A DNA stretch of 64,000 nucleotides, taken from the NCBI GenBank assembly GCA_011032825.1, contig JAADJZ010000003.1, positions 558,001 through 622,000 of the forward strand, given 5' to 3'. This stretch comes from Massariosphaeria phaeospora. Taxonomy: Eukaryota > Ascomycota > Dothideomycetes > Pleosporales. The translations under genes and the position numbers were made by a program. This document shows, one piece after another, positions 43,975-55,145 of the stretch (position 1 is its first letter; each line of letters begins with the position of its first letter). A model generated the notes under the pieces. It made no database searches, was not told the origin of the DNA, and saw only the letters and a list, made by a program, of their open reading frames with translations.

Positions 43975-46900
43975 CAGGCTTGCAGCTCTCTTGTCTTTCC
44001 CTTTCGAGCTCTGAGGCATGGCGTGGGAGATTCGGCGTTCCCGGCGTTGCAATATCGTTGATCTCTGGCGTATATGTGTGGGGCAGGACAACTCTGGAGG
44101 GTCACAAGCACGCGTCTGCTTTTCACAAAAACGGTCTGAGCCATGCATCTCGTGGTATCAATCCTTTACGAGAAATGGGTATCCACTGCACCCTGATGCA
44201 AATCTAGCCTCGCGCAAAGTGCACAACTTACCTTCCAAGCACGCGTTATTTCTCTGTGAGCAGCCAACAGGAATTCCCGCCAGGCGCACCTTCCTACCTC
44301 AATCGCGTTGCCTGCTTCACCGAAATCCACGCACAACAGATCTTCTCAGAAACCGGTTATCCATCTTCGCTCATCTCCTTCTCACTCAGGAAAATGGAAA
44401 GTCGGACAATTAGTGGACAGCACAATGTGGCGCAGCACTCGCCACACCACTAGCCACGATCCGATCGCATGCGTTGAACTTCCTCTCTCTCTCTATTGGA
44501 AGACTAATGCAAGAGCAGATCCTTTGCCACTGGATGGATGTGGGGATCTTCCAAGGTTAGGCGAACAACATCCCACACCACACGTCCTCCAAGGATTTTG
44601 TTACACGAACTCAACCGTCTCCCTCCCCAGCAGAGTGTTTGGAGCGTTATCCTTGTTCCACCCGAAGCGGTAGGTGTGGCTTTGTAGACAGCGTCTGCCA
44701 CTCGGCAACGATTGCCTATGAAGAGAATATGGCTGACAGTTTGCAGATCCATATCGCGAACACAGACCGTACAATCGTCTACTCCGTCGGCTTTTGGAGT
44801 CCAAATGACCATCCCCGATCAAACAGAATGCATCGTGGCGCGACAATAGTACGTCTGCAGCAGTAGATCAGTATGCAACATGGCTCGCTGGCGCTTCGGC
44901 CAGGTGAACGACATCCTGCATGCTCCTGGGCGTTGCTGCAGACTATATCCGCTTCCCCCTTGAACTGACCCGCACTCGGCTCATTCTGCGTCTTGTAACT
45001 CCTGGAACACATCATAGTGAAGACGCGCCACGCTGCGATTCGATGATCATCCTCCATAGCATAACAACGGCACTCCGTGTCTACAGCACTCTATTATCTA
45101 CCTCGGCATGAGTTTAATCAGGATTTTGCTGCGCCTGCTTATCTCGTCGCGTGTAGTAAGATTGGCACCCACCTCCAGAGGGCACATATTGTAGCGGAGT
45201 CATTTCTAAGCGGTTCTTTCGACCCATTGCAGCAACCCCCACCATCCCGGTATTACGGGACTACCGCCTGTGCATATGTGTCATTCCTCCAATTCTATCT
45301 CACTTCAAGACTGTCATTACAAATTGCGAAGATAAGCACATACCCTACCTAAACAGTAAAATACAAGCCACCACACTGAGGCCAATATGTTCCACAACAG
45401 TGAACGTTGTTGGCTGAAAGATGCGACTGTAGGTATCGATGGTCCGCTTTGAAAAGAGTCTTGTAGGAATATGGTCTAAACTGATTGCGTTGTACATGGT
45501 TGAGGACAGGAGCGGAACGGCTCGTAAGGCAAACGCCTAAACCAAACAGTCATTGGTGCAGCGAAATAACGCTCTTCAGCCCACTCAGCCCAGTCACTCG
45601 TAAGAAAGGTGTGGATCTGAACATCACTGGTCCACTCCAGTCGTGAGTAGGCAAACGGCGACTCGGGTCGTTACTGGTCTCCTTCCTTATCCCTTCGAGG
45701 TTCCTTGATTCGTTTTTCGGGTAGTCAAACGTATATTGAGCAACTTAGTGTATCTCGCAACTTGCAAGCCGGGCCTCAACCGATGAGGCTGCCAACACCG
45801 ATCTGCAGGCGGCTACACACTGCCCAGGAAACAGGCTCCTGGGTAGGCTGAGCACCCTTGCACGAGTGCATCTTCTCTTGAAAGAGCATCTTCTCACGAA
45901 TGGCGGTCTTCAGCCACGTCCGCGCCACAGATCGACAGCACAGTATCGCCAGCAGCAGCCGGTGAAACCCATGAAGCCTCTGCGCGGTTTGCGCTCAGAC
46001 AGGGTTGCTTGACCGCTTCTAATCTACTCATGAAGAGAATCACACGAAGACGAGCTCTTCCGTTCCAAGATTGTATCTGCCGAACATGTTGAGGCCGAGA
46101 GTTGAGGCCTTGAGTACCGGACTACGAGCCACACGCTGGAATTGCCCGTATTACTGTACACAGTGTCGTTGAAAACTATTGATACAATGCGTGTTAAAAT
46201 ACGCCCTCGGTAACCTATCCTGCATAGTTTAGCACATGGTTCGCCATTCTGGGCCAACTCTGGAGCTGAGACTACGTGCAGGCATCATTCCAATCGCCTG
46301 CTCTCTCGAATGCCGCCGCTTATCATGGTCACGCCGCGGTCGATTGTTCTCTCGATTAGGCGTGCGCTGATCGCAGGAAACTTAGCCTGCACTTGCGTGC
46401 GGTTACATCCAGAAGCTAGAGCATGAGGTCCGCTTTGCGGCATCGTTCCAGCAGATGCCCAACTCGGATGCCAACCCCTTTCCGCCCTCTTCTGTTGCCG
46501 GTTTTGCAGTCGGCAAACTGTTGACCTGTCGCAGCTGAGAATGAGGGTCCGATACACGAATATTCCGACCCAGTTCTCTCGTGGACGCACTTCGCGCTTG
46601 GCCAGACCTAGCAGCCCCTTCTTCTCACAACACCCGGTATGGCTTCTTCTGTAGATTTCTGTTGGGTAACCTGACTTGCGCTTAAGAGCGTGGTTTCTCT
46701 TCTTCATTCCCGCTTCATGGTTTCTGCACGCCTAGTCCTCCATCTCTTACTGCCAAGTCTTTCGCTTTCTTCATAGCGTTGAGAGGACCACCTCGCTATC
46801 TGGTGGTCAATCTTCGCGTTCTGCTCTTCAACCTTGCGACGGGAGAAGAATCAACTGAATTTTACGCACAGGTAATAATCTTGCGGGTCTTCAACAATAT

Positions 46901-47052
46901 CGTATCGATACTGCTGGAGAATACTCACCACCCAACCCTGGGACAAACACCGGTATAGTCAATCAATCCTCCCTACAGCGCTGATGGAAAGGCGCACTCG
47001 ATCAGGGGCTAATCCAGGCAATGGCTAGAAACTCTGGGATCCCCAAAGCACG
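43975..47052. other. Three-kilobase gene-free stretch
   Basis: Only short, non-homologous frames are found on either strand, and no pair of exons with matching splice sites and protein-like content. No terminal repeats, tRNA signature or tandem array is visible. It may be old, degraded repeat DNA. Confidence 0.5.
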
Positions 47053-47969
47053 ATGCCGCCGCCATCGGAGAATTCAATACTCGATTACGAGAGGCTCGAC
47101 GCCCGCGTGAGGCACGGTGCTCGGGACCTATCGCCGGAGCCAAGTGAGCCCACGGCTGCTACCGACATTATTGTCCACTGTGGGGGCGGGTTTTCTGACA
47201 GAGGAGGAGCCCCATATCCGCCTGATCTAGAGTTTAGCGAGGAAGAAAACGACCCAGAAGCGCCTCGCCGGGGCTTTGAACCTAGTTTATCTCACCTTCA
47301 CCTACAGCCTGGGCAAAGCAGTAGTTCTTCTCTTGGCAGCCCACAAACAACGCCCACGCCGACTCGAGCGCACCTCGCGTCATACATCCAGGCTGAGGAC
47401 TTTCCTGAATTTGCTCGTCGCAGATCGAAGAGACGTAGCAATAGGCGACGTGAACATAGCTCTGGTACGTAGAAGGCTCTTTGCTCTAGCTCTTGACTTC
47501 TCACGGTCTCTTGTGCCTTCGTCATACTCTGCCGCGACCACACCTCTCAGATCCTACAACCAAAGACTCGGTGACGACGAACCACCTACAGCCTCGGATG
47601 ATGTTACACCTTGAGCTGGCACAAGATCTCGTCTCACCCCAGTCGGCGTAATCCCGACACTTTTTCAGCCTCACTGACAAAAGTCCAGCTTCACCCACAG
47701 AAGGCTCCGAGAACGCCTCGAGCACCTCCCTCGAAGAATCCAACACTGGCGAAGACGGTGCCGATCAAGATCGTATCACGACTCCTATCGCGTACTTCTC
47801 TCCGAGCCATACACCGTCACACCACTCCGCGGGGACGGAGGAGGAAGATCGCTGGAAGGGCTTGGAACCTGGTTCTCCGCATCCATACTCGAGCTACAAT
47901 CCCTACAATGCGAAATACGGAAAGGCCGCGGTTGACGGGTTCGATCGTACCTTCCACGGTCATAAGTGA
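47053..47969 (+). CDS. Hypothetical low-complexity protein, splicing partly unresolved
   Basis: A first exon (47053-47464, donor GTACGT) encodes MPPPSENSILDYERLDARVR, then acidic and Ser-rich sequence ending in a basic cluster (RRRSKRRSNRRRE). A last exon begins after a strong pyrimidine-tract acceptor at 47668 and reads LTDKSPASPTEG to DRTFHGHK, stop at 47967. It is clearly protein-like (Tyr/Asn/Ser-rich: HPYSSYNPYNAKYGK). The two do not match in phase, so a middle exon is needed; a candidate starts after CTCTCAG at 47551 and may end at a GTTACA donor near 47598. The family is unknown. The basic cluster could be a nuclear signal. Confidence 0.5.
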
Positions 47970-49131
47970 CCGCGAGGAGCGGAAGCGTGTTGATAGGTTG
48001 CGATGCCGATAACGTATACTCCTCGGGCTAGGACGGACATCTGCCATTTCGGAGAGTGTGAGCGTCTTGTTGGGGATGCCACAATGGCATCACTGGGCTG
48101 CGCGGGCTGCAGTCGAACTTTTCCTTGCATTCCTTTTTCCCCTCGTCTATCGCGCCAGTTTCCCACATCTTCGTATACCATGCTGCCTCGGCAGATTTCT
48201 TCTCTTACTGTCCGTCTCCTACAAAAGTAGCTTGTTGATGGTAACCTGGCATCGCTGTTATTCTGCTCCCACTCTTCGTATTGCGACGCCAGGTTCTTAG
48301 GTTGAATAGGGCTCGGTATTTCTTTCATTCCTTCTGAAAATCTATTCTTTTTAACACATGCATACACTTTCTTCTAGACCATGCGTGGGTGCTTCTTCAT
48401 TTCGTACTGAATGCCTAATTGCGTCCTAAACCGCACTTCGCAGTATCAACCTCTGCGACATCGCCGAAACGAACGGTAGACCGAAGCGAATTAGAGAAAC
48501 CTACACAGGCCTCATGAAACGAAGACGGTAGTTTAGGGTTACCAGTCTACAGCATGGGCAAAAGGATGCCGACTGACGAAAACGCTAGGACGAGGCTGAC
48601 GAGCGCTGAACACCTTACATTCCTTATATCGACAGCCTACCTCGCAGAGCCTCCACCGCTCACCCATCCATTAGAACAGACCATGCGGCATGATGCAGCC
48701 AATACATATTCAATATCGCTATCCACCTCCCGACCAGTCGAAGCTCAGCAAACGGGGTCGCTTGGGGAACGGCGACGCGGCGATGTGCTGGCAATATGCA
48801 CAGAGCGGGGTGTGCAGGAGGTTGGCGCTCTCGCAAGAGGTGAGCCTTATCGCGCCTGCTATATGTCGCGCAGCGAGCGGCAACAGGATGAATCTGAGAT
48901 GGATACATTGATAACCACGACATACATACCAATCTCTATATGATGTCGCAATTGACTTTGCTCAGACGCCGTTAGCTCGCTCGGCTGGCTTTCTCAACGC
49001 CCGGTCCCTGAGATGGCCGGGGCTCGGCAGGGCTGGCTTTGCCGGATGCATGCCGACTTGATTCGTGACATCAGCGTTCTCTGTTCCAATCACCAGTTCC
49101 ATCAGACAGCACGTATTGCAACACGAAAGCC
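47970..49131. other. Intergenic
   Basis: About 1.2 kb. Frames at 48003-48300 and 48554-48943 do not look like conserved protein. No gene is supported. Confidence 0.5.
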
Positions 49132-49501
49132 ATGGTGAGATACACGGGGCTACAGAAAGACGTGCTGGCCCTCTACCGGCAGTGCCTACGCGCTGTGCGG
49201 GACAAGCCCTCTGTGAGTAGCCCGCCGCCACACAGCAACACACCCACCCACTAACAACACATCCCGTAGGCCACTCGTAGCAATTTCCGCGCCTTCGCAA
49301 GGTAAGACATACACATGCATACAGTGCATCAATATCACACCAGTTACTCCCACTGACATGTCCTCTCACTCCAGAGCTGAGTTCCGCAAGCATATCAGCA
49401 TCTCCAAAAAGGATTTCAGCACCATCGAGTACCTGCTGCGCAGGGGTCGCAACCAACTCGAGTCGTATCACGACCCCGAGATTCGGAACATTTACCAATA
49501 A
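49132..49501 (+). CDS. SDH6: Succinate dehydrogenase assembly factor 1 (LYR-motif protein)
   Basis: Three short exons (49132-49212, 49270-49301, 49375-49501) give 79 aa with closed phases. MVRYTGLQKDVLALYRQCLRA contains the LYR motif at residues 14-16. TRSNFRAFARAEFRKH, the SISKKDF stretch and the C-terminal IEYLLRRGRNQLESY match the Sdh6/SDHAF1 family. These small mitochondrial matrix proteins help insert or protect iron-sulphur clusters in the SDH iron-sulphur subunit Sdh2. No cleavable presequence is evident, normal for LYR proteins. The middle exon is only 32 nt, so the gene is easy to miss. It lies about 660 bp upstream of the HSP20 gene, same strand. Confidence 0.88.
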
Positions 49502-49951
49502 TGAGCTGGGTCAGTGCTGGGTTTACTACCGTTGAGTGTTTGGAGATGAGGCCGTGGGGGGCGATGTTTGGATCAAGGAGTTGGTAGGGGTAGGCGATGG
49601 GGACCCAGGAAGACAGGCGAGTTGAGATGCGATGCAGGTAGCCGCCCGCGCTGCGCATGCTGTCCGGGGCTGCGATGGATAAGGCGGAATTAGCATCGTT
49701 GCGCCGGGGAGATTGAAGGAGCAGTGAGTAACTTGGGGGTGCTCCCAAGGTCAGGATCCGAGATCATGTGAGTAGCTTGCGCTTGCCCAGATTGGATGGA
49801 AACTTCGAGATGCACCTACCGAATCTTCTGCGACAAACAACAAGACCACGTCCGATCGGATATTTGGGAAGGATCTACTGTAGCACCTTGCGGCGTTAGT
49901 CGACAGGTACGTATGGCCTGGCAGTTTGACGTCAAGGTGGTGTCACAGCGG

Positions 49952-49972
49952 TTCTGGAGATTTCTAGAAGAA
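49952..49972 (+). promoter_or_regulatory. Heat-shock element, distal
   Basis: Units TTC tg GAG at TTC ta GAA alternate with two-base spacers and are followed at once by another GAA; one unit (GAG) is imperfect. It lies about 190 bp upstream of the HSP20 start. Confidence 0.65.
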
Positions 49973-50072
49973 TCCCGAGGTTTCGCCGAACTTCTTCAGC
50001 GATCCATCGTGACATCACGGCGTTACCAGAACAATCGACGAGCGTCACGCAGCGTAATTCGAGCATCACCCC

Positions 50073-50085
50073 GAAGTTTCGAGAA
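50073..50085 (+). promoter_or_regulatory. Heat-shock element, proximal
   Basis: Three perfect units, GAA gt TTC ga GAA, 77 bp upstream of the HSP20 ATG. This is the canonical Hsf1 trimer site. Confidence 0.8.
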
Positions 50086-50100
50086 GGAGCATCCTACGTC

Positions 50101-50107
50101 TATATAA
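50101..50107 (+). promoter_or_regulatory. TATA box
   Basis: TATATAA lies 16 bp after the proximal heat-shock element and 54 bp before the HSP20 ATG at 50162. Confidence 0.75.
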
Positions 50108-50161
50108 GCACCTCGAACGTCCTCCTCAGTCCCTCATCAGAACACTTTAGCAACAAAGTCT

Positions 50162-50872
50162 ATGCAAGCACTCCGCACAACTCTCCGCCGAGTTCCCAAC
50201 CAGCTCCACCGCATCACAAAGCCAACCAAACCAACGACCACACCAACCACTCTCCGACACTTCACCGCCACTCCAGCAACAATGTCGCTCTTCCCACGCT
50301 TCACCAGCGAGTTGACGCCCCTCTTCCGCCTCATGGACGACTACGAGCGCCACGCCATCCGCGGTGTCAACGCGGCCGCGACCCGCTCCTTCTCCCCGAA
50401 GTTCGACGTCAAGGAGCTCAAGGACGCCTACGAGCTGCACGGCGAGTTCCCCGGCGTCGAGCAGAAGGACATCAACATCGAGTGGTCCGACGCCAACACG
50501 CTCACCATCTCGGGCCGCCACGAGACCGTCCGCGAGGAGGGCCAGCGCCCCCAGGGCTTCATCGAGGACAGCGAGACGGGCAAAGACAACGCCAACGGCA
50601 ATGACAAGAAGGCGAAGCAGCCCACGGTCGAGGACGAGAACGCCGAGTCCCAGGTCGCCAAGCAGGACGGCAAGACCGACGTCGCGCAGCAGAATCCCAA
50701 CGCGCCGCGCTTCTGGGTCAGCGAGCGCAGCGTCGGCGAGTTTCACCGCAGCTTCAACTTCCCCGCGCGCGTCGACCAGGACGCCGTCAAGGCCAGTCTC
50801 AAGAACGGCATCCTCAGCATCCTCGTCCCCAAGGCCAAGGCGCAGCAGCCGCGCAAGATCGCCATCGAGTAG
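50162..50872 (+). CDS. Small heat-shock protein, HSP20/alpha-crystallin family (Hsp30-type)
   Basis: A single 236-aa exon. The alpha-crystallin domain starts at FSPKFDVKELKDAYELHGEFPGV (about 79-101) and ends at LKNGILSILVPK, with the conserved IxI-like IAIE at the C-terminus. An acidic, Lys/Asn-rich insert (about 140-185) splits the domain, as in fungal Hsp30 proteins. The first 40 residues (MQALRTTLRRVPNQLH) are Arg/Thr-rich without acidic residues and could be a mitochondrial presequence; an internal start at 50282 (MSLFPRF) would give the usual cytosolic form. Codons are strongly GC3-biased, which makes a 170-codon shadow frame. The promoter has heat-shock elements and TATA. Confidence 0.92.
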   Translation: MQALRTTLRRVPNQLHRITKPTKPTTTPTTLRHFTATPATMSLFPRFTSELTPLFRLMDDYERHAIRGVNAAATRSFSPKFDVKELKDAYELHGEFPGVEQKDINIEWSDANTLTISGRHETVREEGQRPQGFIEDSETGKDNANGNDKKAKQPTVEDENAESQVAKQDGKTDVAQQNPNAPRFWVSERSVGEFHRSFNFPARVDQDAVKASLKNGILSILVPKAKAQQPRKIAIE

Positions 50873-51571
50873 GTAGACGACCGGTCTTCAGCTCAGCTCG
50901 ACTCGACTCGGAAACTCGACTTTGCGCGACTTGACGACTCAAAAACGGCTCTTTTGCCTTTCCCTTTCACAAACACGACTGATGAATCGATTTACACTGG
51001 GCATCTTCTAGCACGGAGTTTCTCTGACGGATGATGGATCCCCCTGGAGTTTTATATCACATTGATGGTTTCCTTGCACCTTTCCTCTCTGAGTTTTTCT
51101 GTCCACTTCCCGTGGCAGATGATTGAGAGTAAAGGTGATGGGGGATTACTTTAGCTAGTTAGCTATTCAATTCAGGAATTTTCAACTGAATTTTGACATG
51201 GTTATGAGATTCAATTGTGATGTGACTTGTGACTCGGAGCTTATTCAAGCTGGACTTCGTAAAGGGTAGGTTGATATAGTGATTTGGTTGTTGCAACACT
51301 GTGCTCGCTACAGAAGACGCAGTGTTGTATGTAGCCGAAAGATAGATAGAGAAGACCGACTAGCGAAGGATGCAAGATCGTTAACCTATTAATTGTCTTT
51401 GCAAACTGATGATGTATATGTATGTTACAGACCAGCTCACTTCACAAGTCCATTTCTCCAATTAATCTTACCCAACCTTGCACCAACACCTGGGCTTTAT
51501 ACAAGAACAGACCGCGTAACGTCAACTTCCCATCCAAAGCAGCTTCATGCTGATCGACAGCCATAAGTTCA
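50873..51571. other. Convergent spacer
   Basis: About 700 bp between the HSP20 and lipase genes. No gene is seen; a plausible UTR only. Confidence 0.5.
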
Positions 51572-52798
51572 TCAAAGTTCGTCGATGTCCTCGACACCGC
51601 CGTCGCCGTCGCTGTCGCCGTCGCTGTCATGCTTCGGATACTTGCGATACCAGTCCCTCGGATCGCCGCCCGGCACACACAGACCAAGCCGCCAGAAGTA
51701 ATCCCTATGCGCAAAGAACAGCTCCCAGAACTTGAAGCGCGCGGGGACGCCCCACGACGGGGCATCGGTGTCCGTGCCGGCAATACACGAGCCGTCCTCG
51801 TCGCCCTTGCAGCGCTTCAGGTCCCTGGGCGAGACAGGAAGACTCGACGCGGCTATGTAGATTTCCTCGCTGTGCATAGTGTAGCCCCATTCCGCAAGGG
51901 GAAGCAGCGGCACGGGATCGCCTACGTGGGTGACGCGGTGGAAGCGGTTGCTGCTGCTGTTGGACGTGATGTTGAAGCGGTCGTTCATGTAGGCCATGAG
52001 GTGTTTGTTGCCGATCCGCGGCTCGCCGAAGGTTGTTACGCGCGGGTCCCAGCCTCGCGCTTTGAAGTCGAGGCCGGCGAGTGCGGCAACGGCGCCGCCG
52101 AGCGAGTGGCCGACGAGAGTCAGCGTGTAGGTCGGGTGTTGGCTGAGGGCTTCGGAAAGGTCGTCAAGGATCACTTTGCGCGTGTGCAGCCAGGAGGTGT
52201 AGAAGCCGGTGTGGACGGTGCAGTTTTCGCATTTTGGCGGGTTGGCGGGCGGTGGGTCGTCGCCGAAAGGCTCTAGGGAGTCGAGGTTCGGATTAGGGGT
52301 CTGCGAGGAGTCGTTGCCATCGTCGTCGCCTGGGTAGGGGACGTATTCTTGCGGAATAGTTGACAGGTCTGCGATGGTGTTTGCGATCGAGTACGTGCCG
52401 CGGAAGGCTAGAATGATGCGCGGTGGAGATGGCGGGTGCGATAGAGCGATGTAGCCGCACGAGTCGGAAAGAAGGGGCCCGGTGTTCCACGTCTATAATG
52501 TTTAGCTATATACGCGACTCCTAGGTGCTATGTAGGGGCTCACCGTCACGAGTTCAAAGTCCTTGAAGTTATCACAGCGGCTGAGGCACTTGAATGGCTT
52601 CTGGATGCCTAGACCGGCTGCGCCCACGCAGTAGGCTATATCAACTATGCGGGAGTGTTCTTCCAGCTCGTTGAAGAGCTCTTCAGACACTGCGCTGTCG
52701 TTGCTGGCATGGTGGAGCAGCGGAGACTGCCTGCCAGAGACGGCGGGTACGGCGAGGAGGCAACAGAGGATGAAAATGAGGCCGAGGAGCGTGGCCAT
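51572..52798 (-). CDS. Secreted class-3 lipase
   Basis: Exons 52544-52798 and 51572-52492 give 391 aa; the 51-bp intron has donor GTGAGC and acceptor ATAG. A signal peptide (MATLLGLIFILCCLLAVPAVS) is followed by an HSRIVDIAYC start like that of fungal triacylglycerol lipases. The nucleophile motif GHSLGG has Ser215. Downstream are VTTFGEPRIGN, HVGDPVPLLP (catalytic Asp) and the His-rich end of the fold. Lipase_3 enzymes hydrolyse lipids; FAFRGT-type region RIILAFRGTYSIAN fits the oxyanion area. The C-terminus carries a DSDGDSDGDGG acidic repeat. An in-frame upstream ATG (53030) is possible, but the signal peptide argues for 52798. Confidence 0.9.
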
Positions 52799-53224
52799 CG
52801 CTATGGGTATCACATAATCTAGCTGCGCGGAAGAAAGCGTGATCCGAGAGTCAGACCAAGATGGCGATGGTTGCGGCAGCGTCTTGACGCAGACTGTGCG
52901 GGCTTCTTGGCCCCAGCCAGTGACTTGTTCACCCGCTTGGTGAGCATTGGCGCCAAGCTGGGTGCCGTTCTTAGCCTGTGATGTCATGAAGGCGCCGTCC
53001 GTGAATGGCAGGCTCTCGCTCCCCTGGTCCACTATTTACTGGCAACGCATGCAACCTGCTGAGTCCACCCACGCCCACGCATTCCTCTCTCCACTCTCGT
53101 CCAGACTGCACGCCCACCAAGAGAATACGCTACCCGCTCCCACCCGGTTCAGAGCCTTCACGCTCGCCTTCGCTTTCTTCTTTGTTTCTCCAGCCGCGAC
53201 CCCCAGCTGGCATACACCGCCGTC
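52799..53224. other. Divergent promoter region
   Basis: About 430 bp between the divergent lipase and membrane-protein genes. No extra gene is supported. Confidence 0.5.
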
Positions 53225-54456
53225 ATGACCTCCTTGGCACCCTCACAAACGCCCTCGATGGAGCCGTTGCGAGCTGACCCCGACCACACGTCGACCACAC
53301 AACAAACGACGATAGCGCAGCCTGTGCAGCCATCGACGACACTGCAGGTCCCCGGGGCGAGCGATGAACCAAACTCGCTCAGCGCCACTCAAGGTGCAGC
53401 ACGCCCGGCTGCCAGTCGAGCAGTTTCTCTGCATCCTCACACCCAAATCACATACGAAGACCCCGACTTCACCCGTCCGCCGCCCCTGAACTACTCGCTG
53501 CGCACGAGGAAGAAGGCCATCTTCTGGTTCTGGTCTTTGATCATCGTCGACTGCATCTTCATGCCCATCGGACTCTACTTTGGCATGTGGTATGGCTTAA
53601 CGCGCGATGAACTATCAGCAAATGCCGTCTTCAGTATTAGCACTGCGCTCCTAGGAACCGTCTCAATCGTCGAGTACTTCATTCGATTCATTAGGTTGTG
53701 GAGGAAGAACTCGAATTGCCGAGTCATCGGTGCTCAACGACACTATGTGAGTAGATTTGTGTATGCAATGGTTCCTTTGACTGACTCGAAATAGCTTGAT
53801 TGGTTCCATTGGAACTTGTCGGTCGGATGGTTCTTCGTGATGATAGAATTGATCGCGTAAGTCCATCGACTCCACTGACGCCAAACAAACCTAACAGCAC
53901 ACAGAGGCACATGTCCCCACGACCCCCCGATCCGCGTCCTCGCCATCCCAGCTGCAACAATGTGCTTCGCCATCGGCTGCGAGCTTCTTCTTGTCGATAT
54001 TCTGCGCATCTGGGGTGTCCCAGCGCCGTGCAGAATCTCGTCGCTTCCAGTCGGCGCCCCCCTTCGACCCGGCATCTACGCATATATCGAGGACATCTGT
54101 GCCGTTGACGGCTCCGGTGGAACTGAGTTCCGGCAAAGGCTCAACCTGCGCTACCAAGCCAGCAAAGTATTTAGGGAGATGCTGCACCGTTTAACGCTCT
54201 TTTGGGCCATTGGCTCCATTGGCATCGCGGCTATCACTGCAGCCATCGTGTTCACCATCGACAGGGACGCTGCCTATGTGGTAAGAATCTACCAGTCTAC
54301 CAAGTTTCCTTCGCATTCGCTAATAATCAACGCTAGGTTGGATGGACTTTACCGTTCGCCTGGGCAGGCCTCTGGACTGCTATCACTATCCCCTGGGTGC
54401 AGCGGAGTCTCCGCCAAGAATACGAAGGCTGGACTGAAGCCAAGTGGAAGGCTTAG
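53225..54456 (+). CDS. Polytopic membrane protein of unknown function
   Basis: Exons 53225-53746, 53795-53856, 53905-54280 and 54337-54456 give 359 aa with closed phases. Introns are 48-56 bp with GTGAGT, GTAAGT and GTAAGA donors. A disordered Thr/Gln/Pro-rich N-terminus (1-95) precedes six hydrophobic segments: KAIFWFWSLIIVDCIFMPIG, AVFSISTALLGTVSIVEYF, WFFVMIELIA, IRVLAIPAATMCFAIGCELL, WAIGSIGIAAITAAIVF and FAWAGLWTAITIPWV. The amphipathic basic segment RLWRKNSNCRVIG follows the second. The third exon ends with a large soluble loop. No named family is recognised. It is divergent from the lipase gene. Confidence 0.8.
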
Positions 54457-55143
54457 ATATATATCACCATCTTTCGCCATTTCTTAGATATTTCCAGTCC
54501 TGTATTAATTTTTGGTGCGTCGGCATTGCGAAAGGCGTACTGAGCTTGGGGTTCTGAAAAGGGATATTCGAGATACCACAGAAGCACGCAAATTGGTTCC
54601 CGCAACACATACGCTAGGGTAAACGCAAATATTTGTATCAAACACGTGGTTGCCACGGCCTCAAGTACCACATATATTACCAGTACACTTATTTTTTGTC
54701 CCTTGTCCCCCTGGCACAGTGCCCAATAAGCACCTAGGTGACCCTACCCTCTCGCACAAGCTTTGTTTAGACATTACCTAGTATACAAGATACAATAGGG
54801 CTTTACAAAGATCTAGGCACACTATCTGCACATTGCTGGAAACTCCTATACTGTCAAGAGGATACTCAAGTCTATCCGTCATCGGACATGGGACACCGCT
54901 ACCACGACGGTGATGTCAGACATCGCGTTTTCGGGAGTTCGTCCGTCGTCAAGCTTACACGGTGACATTGGCCAAGCGCAACGAGCCCTTGGCTGGCTAC
55001 GCGGCGTCCGCTTGATCTGCGCTGCGCGCGGCTTGATGAGGTTAGACGGCGGACACAGCGGGCGCGCGTGGCTGGCTGTGACGCGACGCGGCGGGTTCGG
55101 AATCGGGGGAATCGGAAGTGCGAGAGAATGGACGACAGAGCAA
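54457..55143. other. Intergenic next to a mariner relic
   Basis: It contains copy 2 of the dispersed repeat. No gene is supported. Confidence 0.5.
54768..54892 (+). repeat. Dispersed repeat, copy 2
   Basis: It begins TAGACATTACCTAGTATAC and ends near GGACATGGG. It aligns with 30452-30575, with shared landmarks AGATAC, CTTT(G/A)(T/C)AAAGAT, TGTCAA..AGGAT and CTATCC. Same orientation. Confidence 0.7.
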
Positions 55144-55145
55144 TA

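Larger units (their letters stand above)
49502..50161. other. Intergenic with HSP20 promoter
   Basis: The 660-bp region ends in the promoter of the small heat-shock gene. It holds two heat-shock elements and a TATA box, listed separately. Confidence 0.6.

Noticed and set aside
50364..50876. A 170-codon Ser/Arg/Thr-rich frame overlapping HSP20
   Set aside because: It is the +1 shadow of a strongly GC3-biased gene and has no homologue-like features; the HSP20 frame is clearly the coding one.
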